64,000 bases of DNA from Symsagittifera roscoffensis (taxonomy: Eukaryota > Xenacoelomorpha > Acoela > Convolutidae), in assembly GCF_963678635.1 (NCBI RefSeq), contig NC_087064.1:27880189-27944188 (forward strand), written 5' to 3'. The translations under genes were made by a program, and so were the position numbers. The notes under the pieces are model-generated. The model saw nothing but the letters and a program-made list of their open reading frames with translations, was not told the origin of the DNA and did not search any database. Every line of letters starts with the position of its first letter. The first letter of the stretch is position 1. This document shows positions 23,957 through 36,600 of this stretch, one piece after another.

Positions 23957-25019
23957 GAGTGATTCTAATAGTGCTTATACTTATAGCAAAATTAATGAGC
24001 ATGCAAGTTCTAGATACGCAAATATTGTACTCAGAGAAACCTTTTGTAGGCCTTTGTGTTTATTTATGGAGACATTCCCAAGGGAAATCAGTTTAGTAAA
24101 TGGTTTTTTCTGAACCAAGCGTCTTTTTCTGTAATTAATGAAACCCAAATTACTCAATTTTATGCCTTGTTGGCGTAGAAAGGATGCTACTGTTTTATGC
24201 GACGCAGATACTGGATTGCTATGCATTGGTGATTGTTGGTCGTCGTATGATTAATCTAACATGGTTTAAGTGCTGTCTCACAGATTTGCCCATTTTTACA
24301 AAGAGTTCATCGATTTTTTTGGTCTTTTCTTCCCTAGCTTTCGATTTTGTCGAATTGTTTGTTATTTTTTGTACACGATTAATGTTGCCTATATAGTCAT
24401 ACAAGATCGGTCCCATTTTTTCAGACGAAGTTGGGTATTTTGTACAATTTTTTTATTCCAATTTTTTTGTTGACTTAGCTTGATTCAGCTGTATTTTCAT
24501 TCAAGAGCATTATCTGCAGCCTGATATATATGAACAAAGAATGTGTTAACGTAGAATAATCCAAATACAGTATAACGATAGAGTTCGAATTCTGTAGCTC
24601 CAGGTGTTTTTTGTTTGATTTTTTTTTCGGACAATTTTTTTATTTAATTGCATTTTTCCTGCGCTGTTTTTAGAGCTCATTAGTGCCGTTTTGTGTTAAT
24701 ACTTGCGGAATGCATCTTAGCGTTTGTATTTCAAATGATTTGTCTGAAACGCATAATAGCGCTCATCATTAGGAGCAATTTAGTTTACAGGCACGAAATA
24801 TTTTTCTCTTTATATACAGAATTTGTTTTTGCATTCCCTTACTGGATTCGTTGTTTTTGTTGATTTTTTTTTCTCTGAAACGCTTGGAGCAATTTAGGAG
24901 GATGTTATCAATATAATGACTTTCTTCTTTGGCTATTAACCCTCTACTAACTTTAAAAACGAAAGCATCGAAAGTCTTGATGCTCCACTTTAAATAGAAG
25001 AAATTAAAATGGCAATATG
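23957..25019. other. Intergenic, nothing recognised
   Basis: T-rich and AT-rich sequence with short overlapping frames on both strands and no family resemblance. Confidence 0.4.
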
Positions 25020-26940
25020 TAAACAGAAACGGAACAAGCCCAGGTCCTGATGAACACATATCTGAGTTAAATCAGCAACTTTCGTACTCGTTTGCCAATA
25101 AAATTTTACCAATGTTCCAATCTGCGTTTAATTTTGCCAAAACGCCGCTGTTTTTAAATAAAGCCATAATCAAACTCCTGCCATAAGAAGCTGAGAGCCT
25201 TCTACCGAATGACTGCAGACCGATCAGCTTGATAAACACAGACCAGAAAATCCTGTCACATGTAATAGCTGAAAGACTAAAGCCAGTTTTAATTGAAGTT
25301 ATTGGAAGCTAACAACATGCTCATTTGCCCAATAGATCTTTTCATCAATCCATCCTTGAAATCCGATTGGGACTCCGCAAATGAAAACCGAACGCAGTAG
25401 CTACAACTATCGACTTTTTCAAAGCTTTTGATAGGGTCGATTGGAAATATATCTTCCAGCTTCTACGAAAAATTGGCTGTGCGAAGCAATTGATAGAATT
25501 GCTATACAAATTTTCCCTCAGTGAATTTGTATAGCAATTCTAAGTCATCAGTTGTAATTAATGAGTTTAATTCCAGAGAATTCAGACAGAAACGAGGAGT
25601 ACGACAAGGATGCCCATTATTGGCCCAGCTTTTTATTTTAAGCTCTTGAGCCCTTGTTAAATCAAATAGGAGAAGCAAGCTATTTGAGTAAATTTGAAAT
25701 GCGATGTGTTGCGTATGCAGACGAAGGATCACTTTGCAGACGGATTTTGCAGAACTCTACAAACATTTTATCTAGATGTTGAACCTCGTCAGCGGTTCAT
25801 TATCTACATAAAATGCTTGATGATTTCTGCAAAGGCACCCAGTTCCGAGTTAATTGAAGTAAATGAAAGTCCTTAAGCCTGTACGAGTACCCAAATATGG
25901 AAACAGTTAGAGCATCAAAAGACCTCGGCGTAGTATTAGGGTACCTATAATTTTTGAAAAGAGTCAATAATGAGGAATTTCGGAAACGACTAAAAAATTG
26001 CAATATCAAATTCAATCGATTCATGTGTTGCTGAGCAAAATTTTTTGAGCTTTCCCTTTTTCTGATACCGCAAATAATTCACATAGGAAGACACCATCTC
26101 ATTTGCATAGATATTCTAAAAATGTACTAGGAAGTTACTAGAAAAATTGTTTGGGGAGCTGGCAGGAAATGTGAAATAGCTTTACTGTTCCTTGAACGAG
26201 ACTCGTTCAAAGGTGGAGTGAAATTTCCTAGCTTGCAGACCCAAAATTTTTTAGCTGCCAAAATCTTAGACTTTTAGACTGCTTAATTTAACTTCGGAGC
26301 ACTGCAGAAACATATTTTAATGGAAAACTGGAATGATCCAAAAAGCAGGTTTTACAGAGGTAGATAGAGATCTAGAAAACGCAAAACTCAGTATCAATTC
26401 AATAAATGACGAAAAGATTGAGATTGTAATTTCACAATGTTTGATGATGTGCATTTACGCGAAAACAAAATACGTACAGGAAGGTTGCGTTGAAATTTTT
26501 CTTTTGAAACTAATTGAGAAAAAAGAACCGAAAAGAGCTGCAGGAAGTTCAACCTAAACCCAACCGAATTCAGTAAAGTTTCTCCATGGTTGTGGAGACA
26601 ACCAAGGTTGACCAGCTTTGAACAGAGTTTTTACTATCGTCTACTTTTCAAATGCCTTCCAGATAATATTGTATTGAATAGGAGTTTAAAACCCGATCCA
26701 ATATGTGCATCCTGTATGTGTGTGTATGATTTCGAGAACTGTCCCTATCTGTTTGAAAGTTGCCCTACAATGGAATTTTACCTGGAGAAACTTCAATTCC
26801 AAAGATTACTCGACCCAAGCAACACAGTGTTAGAAAAACGAAAGCAGTATAAAATATCCTTTTTGATACATGGAAAGGCAACGATGCAGAATGTACGACT
26901 TAAAAAAGTTACAAACTTTCTGCATTGATTTATTTAAAAC
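25020..26940 (+). mobile_element. Tx1/L1-like LINE reverse transcriptase remnant
   Basis: The reading frame, broken by stops and shifts, shows L1/Tx1-group RT blocks in order. They are GTSPGPD; LLPNDCRPISLINTDQKIL, then AERLKPV (25200-25290); HLPNRSFHQSILEIRLGLRK (25322-25385); TIDFFKAFDRVDW (25410-25445); KRGVRQGCPLL (25590-25620); ALEPLL (about 25645); and the catalytic box as VAYADEG (25708-25728). 26590-26928 is the C-terminal zf-RVT-like region (FYYRLLFKCLPDNIVLNR, then C-x2-C and a later C). Changing YADD to YADE removes a catalytic aspartate, so it is inactive even apart from the stops. No endonuclease part or target duplication was seen. Confidence 0.8.
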
Positions 26941-27721
26941 AGTTTTTTGCTGAATTACCAAATAATTGTAGTACATAACTTAGAGTAATTTACGATTTAC
27001 ATACTAAATTCAGTGATTCAACTATCAAACTCAACAATATGATAAGATTTAAATCACGCCACCACAAGTCACGCTCAGCACTTTATATCTAACATCAGCA
27101 GCTTTTTCATGACAATTTTTCAATCTAATCAAAACTATTAACGATTGGTTCTTTTCCCATTTACATCGTTTCTATTTTATTTTATACGAGAGCTAAGTGT
27201 GCATAGAAGAGTTTTCGTCAATCGTCAAGCAAGAGTTCAAGATGTGGTTTGCTCTGTGTACTAGCGAGTTTCTTATGTCAATCTGCAAATCAAGTTCAAT
27301 TAAGCTCAACGAAGGTTAACAAACTTGTCACACTATTCAATTTTTCCTGCAAATGATTCCGAGAGATCATGTCATTAATTCAATTTAGACTGGCTTTTTT
27401 TATTGCGCAGGTGCATCAGACTGCTAAAAACGATACGTTTCGGATAAAATATAAAAGTTTCCATCACCTTATTTTTGCTATTTAATTGTTTTTTAAGGTC
27501 CAGGAATTGAATAGTAGTGTTTCAAGATAATTGTCAAATTTTTATCTGAATTTACAGATTAACCAAATCAGAGCTGCGGTTAATCCTGCTAAGTTTATCA
27601 CCACTATGCAAACATCATTTCGAATCGCAGTTGTTACAAATTTGAGTTCGTCCATTACCGCAAGTTGTAAAGCTAGCTGTTCGTGTCATGTCAGCTAGTA
27701 ATAACTAGTACTTAGGTGATT
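26941..27721. other. Upstream region of the NIPSNAP gene
   Basis: No gene seen. An acceptor-like 'TAGTACTTAG' ends at 27715, six nt before the NIPSNAP ATG. Confidence 0.4.
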
Positions 27722-28381
27722 ATGAGTGCTCGAACTAATTTCAATTCTATTTCTCGTTTTTTAACTAGAGGTTTTAGTGACAAGTCCAGAAATATATACG
27801 AAGTGAGAGTGTACCAATGCTACCCGAAAGAGTTTAAGAAGTACGTGCAACTAAATTCCTCGGAGGATTTCAAAATACGTCTGAAGGCATCGAGTCCTTT
27901 AGGATTCTGGAGAACAGAAGTAGGAACCTTGAGTCAGTTATTCCATATTTGGCCATTTACTAGTGTCTCCGAACGAGCGAAGATACGAGAATCGCTGGCG
28001 GGAAATGAGAAGTGGGACGCACTCTTCCCACGACTAGCCGAGACATGGGATTGGCAAACGAGTAATTTGTGTGAAAGTATTGGAAGTGTTCAAACAAAGC
28101 CGCTGTTTGAAAAAGGTTTCTACTACTACATATACTCAAAAAATATTGGAAACAAGTTTGTTGAAAAGTTCAAAATTCCGAAAAATTTGGAAAGCTCAAC
28201 CGGGGTTATGGGTCAATTCAAGATCACAGTTGGTGACGCGGTTGGAGCTGTGTACACCGTAATCAATTGCAAGGACCTGGATTCTGGTTATGAGCTGATG
28301 GCTGCAAATCAGGAGATACTGATAGATTCGAAATCAAAATCTAGTCTTATCTACCCTCTACCGATCTCGCCATTGCAATAG
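27722..28381 (+). CDS. NIPSNAP-family mitochondrial protein
   Basis: Single-exon gene of 219 aa. NIPSNAP proteins are mitochondria-associated dimeric alpha/beta-barrel-like proteins linked to mitophagy signalling; the biochemical activity is not settled. Residues 1-25 are rich in Arg, Ser and Phe with almost no acidic residues (FLTRGFSDKSR), as in a mitochondrial presequence. The first domain begins at IYEVRVYQCYP and contains the family block PLGFWRTEVGTLSQLFHIWPF, followed by RAKIRESLAG-NEKW. The C-terminal half (KGFYYYIYSKN onward) is more diverged and ends SPLQ, like the SPLK end of vertebrate NIPSNAP3-type proteins. The ATG at 27722 is chosen because it precedes the presequence. It lies near a NIPSNAP3-like length, slightly short. 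Which paralogue it matches cannot be decided by eye. No introns suggests a compact gene or an old retrocopy. Confidence 0.87.
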   Translation: MSARTNFNSISRFLTRGFSDKSRNIYEVRVYQCYPKEFKKYVQLNSSEDFKIRLKASSPLGFWRTEVGTLSQLFHIWPFTSVSERAKIRESLAGNEKWDALFPRLAETWDWQTSNLCESIGSVQTKPLFEKGFYYYIYSKNIGNKFVEKFKIPKNLESSTGVMGQFKITVGDAVGAVYTVINCKDLDSGYELMAANQEILIDSKSKSSLIYPLPISPLQ

Positions 28382-30649
28382 GGTTTTCGTTCATCGGCTC
28401 ATCACACATCAACTCATTATATTTTATTTCATCGACAGTGGTTTTTACTGAACTAAATTGATAGATAAATGAGCAATTGAGCAATATTATATAACGAACA
28501 CAAGATGTGCGTTTGTAATCTGTCTATCAATATCTTATGTGGACGAACACAAGATGTGCGTTTGTAAGTTTGCTTTGCAAGCGGAACCTCAGATAAAGTC
28601 GGGTCATGTAGTGTTTGTTGCATCCAGAAAAGTTGTTTTCACATGTTCCTTACTCAGATTTCATAGCAAGCAATTGAAGATCTTATCATTCAGTTAATTT
28701 TCCTAGTCCAAGAAAAATAATTGAAAACTAGTCTTCTGCAAAAAGTTCGTATTGTACATTTCGTTCAGCGTGTTCAGTCAAAACTATCCTAGACAAAGTT
28801 ATCTCAGATAATTTAATTTGAAATTGTGCAATCAAAATCAATACTCTGTTTGGTAATGTTTGTTCAAAAATCGATTTTAAAACATTGAAATTTTCGCTTA
28901 AATTTTGGTAAAAGTTTACTTCAATTGACAACATCCCGCTGTCTCCCCTTTAATCTCAGAACGTGAAAGATCATACGATGGCATGCTAGAACAGACTAGG
29001 GGTCGTGGTCACCCTTTAAATATTACGTTTGCTAGTTGTTCGCGAAAACTGAAGTAGTTTGCGCGCTCTTATTTTGACAATTTCATTTAAAATGATCAAG
29101 TTCGAATGCTCCGCACAACTTTTGCTACAACGCCTAGAAGTTTGTATGCTAAATGAAATACAAAGAGCAGAATTTGCATTTGATTTTTCGTTTTATTTTG
29201 AGCAAGTAAAGCGAGCCTTATTATAGAAGGATAGTCGCAATTTAGTTGTAAATCAGCCATAATTTATCGGAAAAAAAACTGAAAAAAGCTAGTGAAATTT
29301 TTCATTTCAATAAAAAGAATAACGAAATTAAGTTTCTTTTTCATTTTGTCATTTTTCGAAGAAAAATGTTTTCCAATATGCTTATTTTACTATAAACATC
29401 GGAAATGCCTAAAATTTAGTCTTTCGTTCGGATCCTTGATCACACATTGTTAAAGCCTACCCCGTACAATTGTAAAAATCAATGAGACCAACCCAAATCC
29501 AAAAGTTAATTAAAACACAGATCAAACAAAAGGCCTTTTTAAATCTAAAAAGACTTAGATATAGCACGGTCATTTTTGCTTTAAATTCTTTTTCGTGTTC
29601 AAATTAAACCAGTAGAAAAAAGATTGACGCGATCGTATGCCAGCTAGAGTATGAAACTAGAACCTGTTGTAAAATTTTAAGTTAGTTGCCAAGTGAGAGA
29701 CAAGTGAGTCGAGCTCGTTTGAGCCGGTAATCCAGTTGTCTCATTTTTTTCCAACTTCCTTTCCTTGAATTCACTGCCTGGTCTGTTCGACGAGAGGTAT
29801 TGCTGATCTTACCGAGGGCCCAGGGAATTTAGAAATTGATAACATTAACGATGCAATTCCTAAATCAAGCAATTTCAATTACAATAAAAAATCTTTTATC
29901 AATTGGCTGAAAGCATTGTTGCTATAACTGGATAAAAAATTTGGAACAATAAAGTTCGAATTGGATGAATTATTTAGCAATTTATCAACACACTGTGAAA
30001 AAGAATTATATTTGAGAAAGTTTCTCATTGTTGAAATAACCTTCCAATTTACATTCACGCCTTGAATATTCTTTCACATTTTTCTGAAAAGCTCGTATAC
30101 ATCTGATTGAAACATTTGGCCTATTTAATGTGACAATTTAATTTATTATCGAATCACAATAGCTTTTGCAAAAAATTATGCGAATAAACTGTTGTTCTTA
30201 AACTCATAATACAATCTAATGCATTTTAACAGACTGCTCAGCCTTGCTTTTAACAAACTGCTCAGTCTTGGTCCTACAATCCATATTGAGCGCTATGCTC
30301 AGCGTAAATTTCACAACTCTTTATCATTTTGCGATAGTCATCACATTTCGAAGGCGATGACACTCCGCAAAAACAGGCCATTTTCTTCAATGTTTTAATT
30401 ATAATTGAAGAAGAGTTTATTATTAAGTTAGTTCAAAGCAAAAGTATTTGCAGCTAGCAACTGAAAAAAGGCCCATGAAATTTGTTGTTACCTTTTTCGA
30501 TTTCAAAAACGTTAATAAGTTGGTTTACATTTCTTCTGCAGTAGGTGTTCTCTGTCTCATTTTTTAGTTATTCGAGTTAGATCTTTCTGGCAATCATCAC
30601 TGTCTTTTTGTTTTTTTTTGTCATAACAATCATAAGCGAGCAATGTGAG
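28382..30649. other. Intergenic, no gene seen
   Basis: A 25-bp direct repeat 'ACGAACACAAGATGTGCGTT' begins at 28494 and 28543. Otherwise AT-rich with no supported coding region. Confidence 0.4.
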
Positions 30650-32870
30650 TTTGAAAGTTTTTACAACCTAAGGCAGGTCAATGACGTGTATCAAAAGCAG
30701 GGGTCTCAAAAGGGAACCCTGTGCTACTCCAGAGATTTCATCCTGGAAATCGCTTTGATACTCGTTTAAAATTACTAATGTTTTCTATTTGACAAATAAC
30801 TTTAAATATTGACAGAAATTATGCTCGAACGCCATATCGCCCTGGTTTATTCAATAATATTGGATGATTAACTGGGTTCAAAAGCTTTTAAAGATCAAAA
30901 AGAAGTAGCATCACCTCCTTATTTTTCCGATCTTTCAAGTTTCGGATCTCTCCCGTTACTTCAAAAATAGCTTTATCAGTACTTCATTTTTTGCGAAATC
31001 CATATTGATTGCCACTGAGTAGCCTGCAACTTTCAAAATAATTGCTTAATCTGGATTAGATTGTCGACTCAAAAGCCTTTGGCAATGTTGATAACAAAGA
31101 ATATGGTCGATAGTTTCATTAGAAATCTTTTAAACCGCTTTTGTGAAGCATCATGAAAAAACTGGGATATCTTCCATTAAAGAGCCTCGAAGTAAAAAAA
31201 AATTGTGATCAATAGTACCATGTTTGATTTATATATTTCAATTATTCCATTATGATTACAACCATACTCCGAGCTAAAATAATTTGGCAAACCAGATTTT
31301 CTCTGCTCAATCTCCTGTTTTGCATTTCTACGTTTTCGTGAGACGTTGTATCGGCAACTGCGATTTTTTCACCAAGATGTTGACGAATGTTTAAACCAAA
31401 TCCGTTCACTTCCTAAGCTTTTCTTTCAATAACTTCACCTGGTAAGGTTTGATTTCTTCCTTCACTGTAAAATATACTGCGACTGCTTTATGATACTTAT
31501 GCAAAAATCCTTTATTAATTGTTGCTCTCTAAATCTTTCAATGATTTTTTGTTCCACGCCTTGGATTTGCTTTTTAATGAAGTCTAATTGATTTTGCTAT
31601 CTGTCGTATGTTTTTGTCTATAGGACCTCTTGGCTTGAGTTTTTTTGTTTGCTGCTTGCTTAGTATCTTTTGTTACCCATGTTTCAACTTCTTTTTAATC
31701 AATTCAAAGTGTGATTGAATCAAGACGAAAACCCATCAATGCAGCTGATAAAAAACTATTGCTACTTTCACCTCATTTATCCTATGCGTGCACCTTACCG
31801 CCAATTTCCTTCAACTCGTACTGTAAAAGAAACGCTAAAATTAACCTCACAATTGGTTGATGCCAGAATTTGTTTGTATTAATTTACGAGTTGATGACAG
31901 AAATGACAACAGGCGATAACCAAAAGAGTTGAACATTTCTTTAAGATCGCCTGTTGCCTTAAAGTTATAATTCAAATCAATTTTATAATCACCCATAATT
32001 ACAGGCTTTTGGCTTTCGGTCTGAAATTTTTCTAGTTTCTGGATCGTATCGACCTTCATTAAGCGGTGTCGATATACTACTGAAAATGTTACTGTCATAA
32101 CAGCAGCGAAAACATGTACCTTTAAAATTTCTCCGTTAGACACTTCTATTAATTGTTTTGTCTTGAGGTCTTTTTGCAGTTTTTGAATCATTGCTACGTT
32201 TCATGACCAAGTTTCAGTGACAGCAATGGCACTAGGCGGAATTGCAAGTTGCCCAATGTTTCATTTAAATTATTCAAAATTAGCCGTAGGCGACATTAAC
32301 CTTCAGTAAATAGACATCTTCCTAATTGGGGGGGGGGGGGGGGGGGGGGGTTCGATGATGGCGGGGACATGGGGATGTAGGTGAGTTAAAATTAGTTAGC
32401 CGTACTGAGGTTGTCTCTGATAACACATTAGCCACTGTCTTATATAGTAATTACACTTGTGGTATTGCTAGCATGAGAATGCGGTTCAGTTGGAGAAGAT
32501 CGCTCAATTATTGTTTTTGCGGTCTTTGAGATGCAGTCGAAGTAAAGACTTGTAACAATAATACTAGGAATGATTATGCATAGGATGCAGTGGGTGGCAT
32601 GCTACCATGGAGTATCTATTGCTTCACGAGAGAAAATGATAAGGCAATTTTTTAACGAATATCGCTCGAGATCAATTTGTTTCAATTTTTCCTTCATTAA
32701 GATAATCTCATTTTTTATGTTAGCAATGGTGTCGTTTTGAGTTTGGACATAATTCGAAAAGTGATCCAGTGTTGAGAAAAATGATAGTCTGATGGGATTT
32801 TTTCTTTTTGAGATTTTATTCGGAATTTTTTTAGGAATGATTTTCACTGTCTTCTTTGTTGAAGATAATC
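30650..32870 (-). mobile_element. Decayed CR1/jockey-like LINE, antisense
   Basis: On the - strand, from high to low coordinate: 32850-32602 encodes a coiled-coil ORF1-like end (NDTIANIKNEIILMKEKLKQ, then LERYSLKNCLIIF). 32191-31847 encodes part of the endonuclease (VVYRH, PVIMGDYKIDL, then FNSFGYRLL). About 30760-30670 encodes the RT block GVAQGSLLRPLLL, a damaged form of GVPQGSILGPLLF. Many stops and shifts lie between. The order ORF1-EN-RT fits one element. A 23-bp poly-G run at 32328-32350 interrupts it between ORF1 and EN. Confidence 0.7.
32328..32350 (+). repeat. Poly-G run of 23
   Basis: Uninterrupted G23 in otherwise AT-rich DNA, followed by GTTC-free flank 'TTCGATGATGGCGGGG'. It may be a real homopolymer or an assembly/sequencing artefact. 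Confidence 0.9.
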
Positions 32871-33602
32871 AAAGCAAAAACCATATCATCCGAATCCAGA
32901 GTTTTCATCATTTAAGAATGATGTTCTACAAGTTCACTATATGCATTTAACATCAGTGATCTAATTTTTTAAAAATTATCTCAAATGCATGTTCTCCCAA
33001 CTTATTCACCGATGCGCGCAGTTACGTATAGTTTATCCTTGTTATAAAAGCATTCATAGTAATAGGCAACCATGGTTATAAATGCAACCAAGTTATGATG
33101 TATACAAACTGCCAGAGGCAAAACCCATTCGCCTCCCGGCAACTTAAACGAGCTACAAGGCATGGTAAAGTTGTTTGATGTTATTCTGAAGTACGATTCA
33201 TCATGTTTTCTGCTGGTATATGACAGAATTGTTGGTATGGCGATAATTCCTCGCCGGTGATAATTCGTCGCAACTATGAAAAATGACGATTCATTGCGTA
33301 GTAGTTCCGTGAAACATTTACATTGTTGGTTAAATTTACTTCAAATTTGCTTTGTTTTATTTGACTAATTGCTCGGCGACTAATTGTATTTTTGACGAAA
33401 GCTACCAATAGTTGCCTGCGATGAATTGTTGCTTGCAACGAAGTTTTCCTCCCGTGAACCATGGCCTTGGGCTAATTGTTTTCCCACGAGGGTACCTCAC
33501 AGAACGCTCGTCTGGCAGCACGAAGATTTGCGAAGCTCCTTCATCTCTACTGCAGATTTTTTTGTATGTTGTTTTTTCAGATAACTGTTTTGTTTTTTAA
33601 AC
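32871..33602. other. Upstream region of bL17m
   Basis: No gene. A strong acceptor-like tract 'GTTGTTTTTTCAG' ends at 33580, 22 nt before the bL17m ATG, implying either an upstream 5'UTR exon or a trans-splice site. Confidence 0.45.
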
Positions 33603-36600
33603 ATGGCTCCCATTTCGTGGAAAAGACATCGATATCCCTTGCCAAGATGGAAGTTCACTCCTTATGTCGCAAAACGACCCGGTTACGTACCCCCGATGCA
33701 GAAAGAGAGACAAGATGGAACTGTTAAACCCTTCATTGGATTCAGAACAAAAGACGAACGTCTGGAGCGTCGAAAAAGGTACTAATTAGACGTTATGCTC
33801 CCCTAATAGCCATTGTCTAATCATTAGAAATTATTTGTTCTATTCGCAAAACTTGGATTTCAATGAGGGAGGGAGAGAACTACAGATGGTTCCAGAAATG
33901 AGTAAATCTTTTCCTCGAAGTTATACAATGTTTCCATGTCCTTTTGTTTTGGGGCATTTTGGGTCGTTAAGGTTTTAGGTTGTTAATATTTGGGTCGTAA
34001 ATGTTTTGGCACGTTTAGGATCGGTCAACGATTGAAAGGCGTACTTAACGTTCGCTACTTGTAATTTCATGCAATTCAAATATAGGCGGCTTTGATTTTC
34101 AGTTACCTGAACTAAATTTCGGGTCAACAGCGAACCTGAGAAACGCATGTATTTTTGAAATGATATAGTTTTCGTGCAATCATCGGACCCCGATTGTTAC
34201 CACAAAGGTTTCTTACTAAGGTTACTCTGGGAGGGTAACGTGAATATATTGTGACACAGGAGTATGGGTGGACCTTATACTCGTATGGTGATGATACAGA
34301 AATTAGTCACTGAGTTGATCAGTATGGAGAGAATGACGATGAAGTATGAGCGAGGACATGAAGTGAGGCCTTATCTGGAGAGGATTATCCACACTGCCCG
34401 ATTTGGGCCGAAAGTGAGTCATTTTCTGGATCCTTTTTTAATTCTAGAGTTTATTGAACATTGTTGTTCCTGAGACATTTTCCTTTACCTTGCCCGAACG
34501 TTAAACAACCTACGCACTCGTATTGCACCTATTAATACGAGTGCTTAAGTTATTTTACGGTCGAGCAAGGTAATCAAGAATGCCACCGGAGCATCGCTTG
34601 TTCAATGGAAAACGAACAGAATCCGATCTGTTATCTTGTTTCAAACGTTTTTTTGTTTTAGGTCTTTTAGTTTTGATTTTTTATAGCCCCAGTACGTTGT
34701 CCTTAACTTCGTCGTTTTTTCTTGAAAAATTTGTTTTTCTAGGACCCAGAGGCAATGAAGTTGGCAGACTTTTACATAAACGACAAGCACCTCATATACA
34801 AGCTGTTTCATGTCATTGTGCCTCGCTTCGAATCTGCCACTTTTGGACAGTACACTCGCATGTACAGATTGCAGCCAACGGGAGACGGGGTCAACCCAGG
34901 TCATGCCAACGAACGGTTAGAAGATCACACTGAATCATTTATCACTTTGTTTTGTTGCTATCAGCATTTTTACCCTCCAAGTAATCCTTACGCCATAATA
35001 TATCGACTTAGTCGAATTATATTTCGTTATTTGATGGCAAAATAGCTTTCTTTGAGTGTTTTTTGGGTTTTTCAAAATGTTTTATGCTACCAAAATTGCT
35101 TTTGATGAAAATCGGCCCAACTAGTGTCTACTGAATTATTATCGGCTCAGTTACTGCTGACGAGATTTTGGAGTTTTTCATAATTGAATATTTTTCAATT
35201 GACAATGAATTTATTCTTATTGAGTTAAATATATTAAATATTTTTTCAATCATATCATTGAGTTAAATATATTAAATATTTTTTCAATCATATCTCAAAA
35301 AGATTTCAGTTTGAGCTAATTTCGTCTTATTCTCTGTCAGCTGGCTGGTTGTGTTGTATAGCAAGTGGTACGAAGCCCCGCTTCGCCTATGCGTTGAACG
35401 GTCCGGTCCGATGTACCAATAAACTTAGTTAATTTAATTATATTCCTGAGGGAACAGCGTTATTGAAGCTTTTATTGTTGTTCCGACTTTCGAAGAAAGT
35501 GACGGAATATTTGTACTCGGGTGGCTTGCTTCTCCAGACAAATTTCGACTTTTTAACTAGGATTTTTTTTGAAGATTTGTTTTATATCAGCCAAAAGGTA
35601 TTGTTTCCCTTAGCTCCAATTCAAAAGGTATTTTACTTACGATCTTTTTTTGTAAAGTTAAAGGGATTTAAAGAAAGTCAAATTGCCAATTTGGGATAAT
35701 TAACGCGTGATATATTTCGTTCTATTAACGCGTAAGCGGAGATCTATTCCGTCATAGAAACCGTTCCAAAATGAATTGAGGTATGATCTTTGATCTATTT
35801 ATTGCTTTGCTAAATGCCAAATATATTACTTTTTACTTAACATAGCGTGTGGGGGATGATTTTCAAAAAATATCAAAAAAAAAACAATTCAAATTTTTTT
35901 TCAAGCATTTTTCATCATTTTGTAAAAGTGAACACTATTCCATAGACGTTAAAAGGCAGTTGGAGCATTCATGGCTTTGCCCTGATAGGCAGTCTTCTTT
36001 TTTTTTGTTTTGACTTTCGAGTAATGTGCGGAATATTTATGCTTAGGGTTGTTGTTTTTTTGTTCAGTCAATTTTCGACTTTTTGACTTAGTTTAATACC
36101 AATTGGAATGTTTTGTTGCCTGGAGCTCAAATTTAGAAAATATTTCTAATTTTTAATTGCTAATATTTCTATTTTTTTCTGAAAATAGCTAATTTGACAT
36201 AATTAACGCGCGATATATTGCGTTCCTGTAACACGCGTAAGCGCCGGATTAACGCGCTCCAAATTGAATTGAAACCAGCAGTCAAGTCTGATTAAAAGGA
36301 TACATGACGCTTAATACACTCTTTGTATTTTAGTTAGCGTGTGAGGCGATATAAAGAAGAAACAAGAGTGCTCGTATTATTGCGAAAGTTTGAATATTCC
36401 GACTGTCTTTTAAGGTCTCTAAAGCAATATTCGCTTTTAAAAAAGACTAATTTTTCGGGAAAAAAAAGAAAAAAAAACTACATCAACCCACACGCTAAAT
36501 GAAATACAAATTGATAGATTTTGCTCCAAGTAACGTAGAAATTATGACAAATAGCCTGTTTCAAATAATTTGGAATGATTTATATGAGGGATTGAATCTC

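Noticed and set aside
28494-28567. Direct repeats with a 24-bp spacer, like a minimal CRISPR
   Set aside because: Only two copies, in an intron-bearing animal genome, with no further units and no cas-like genes. A local duplication explains it.
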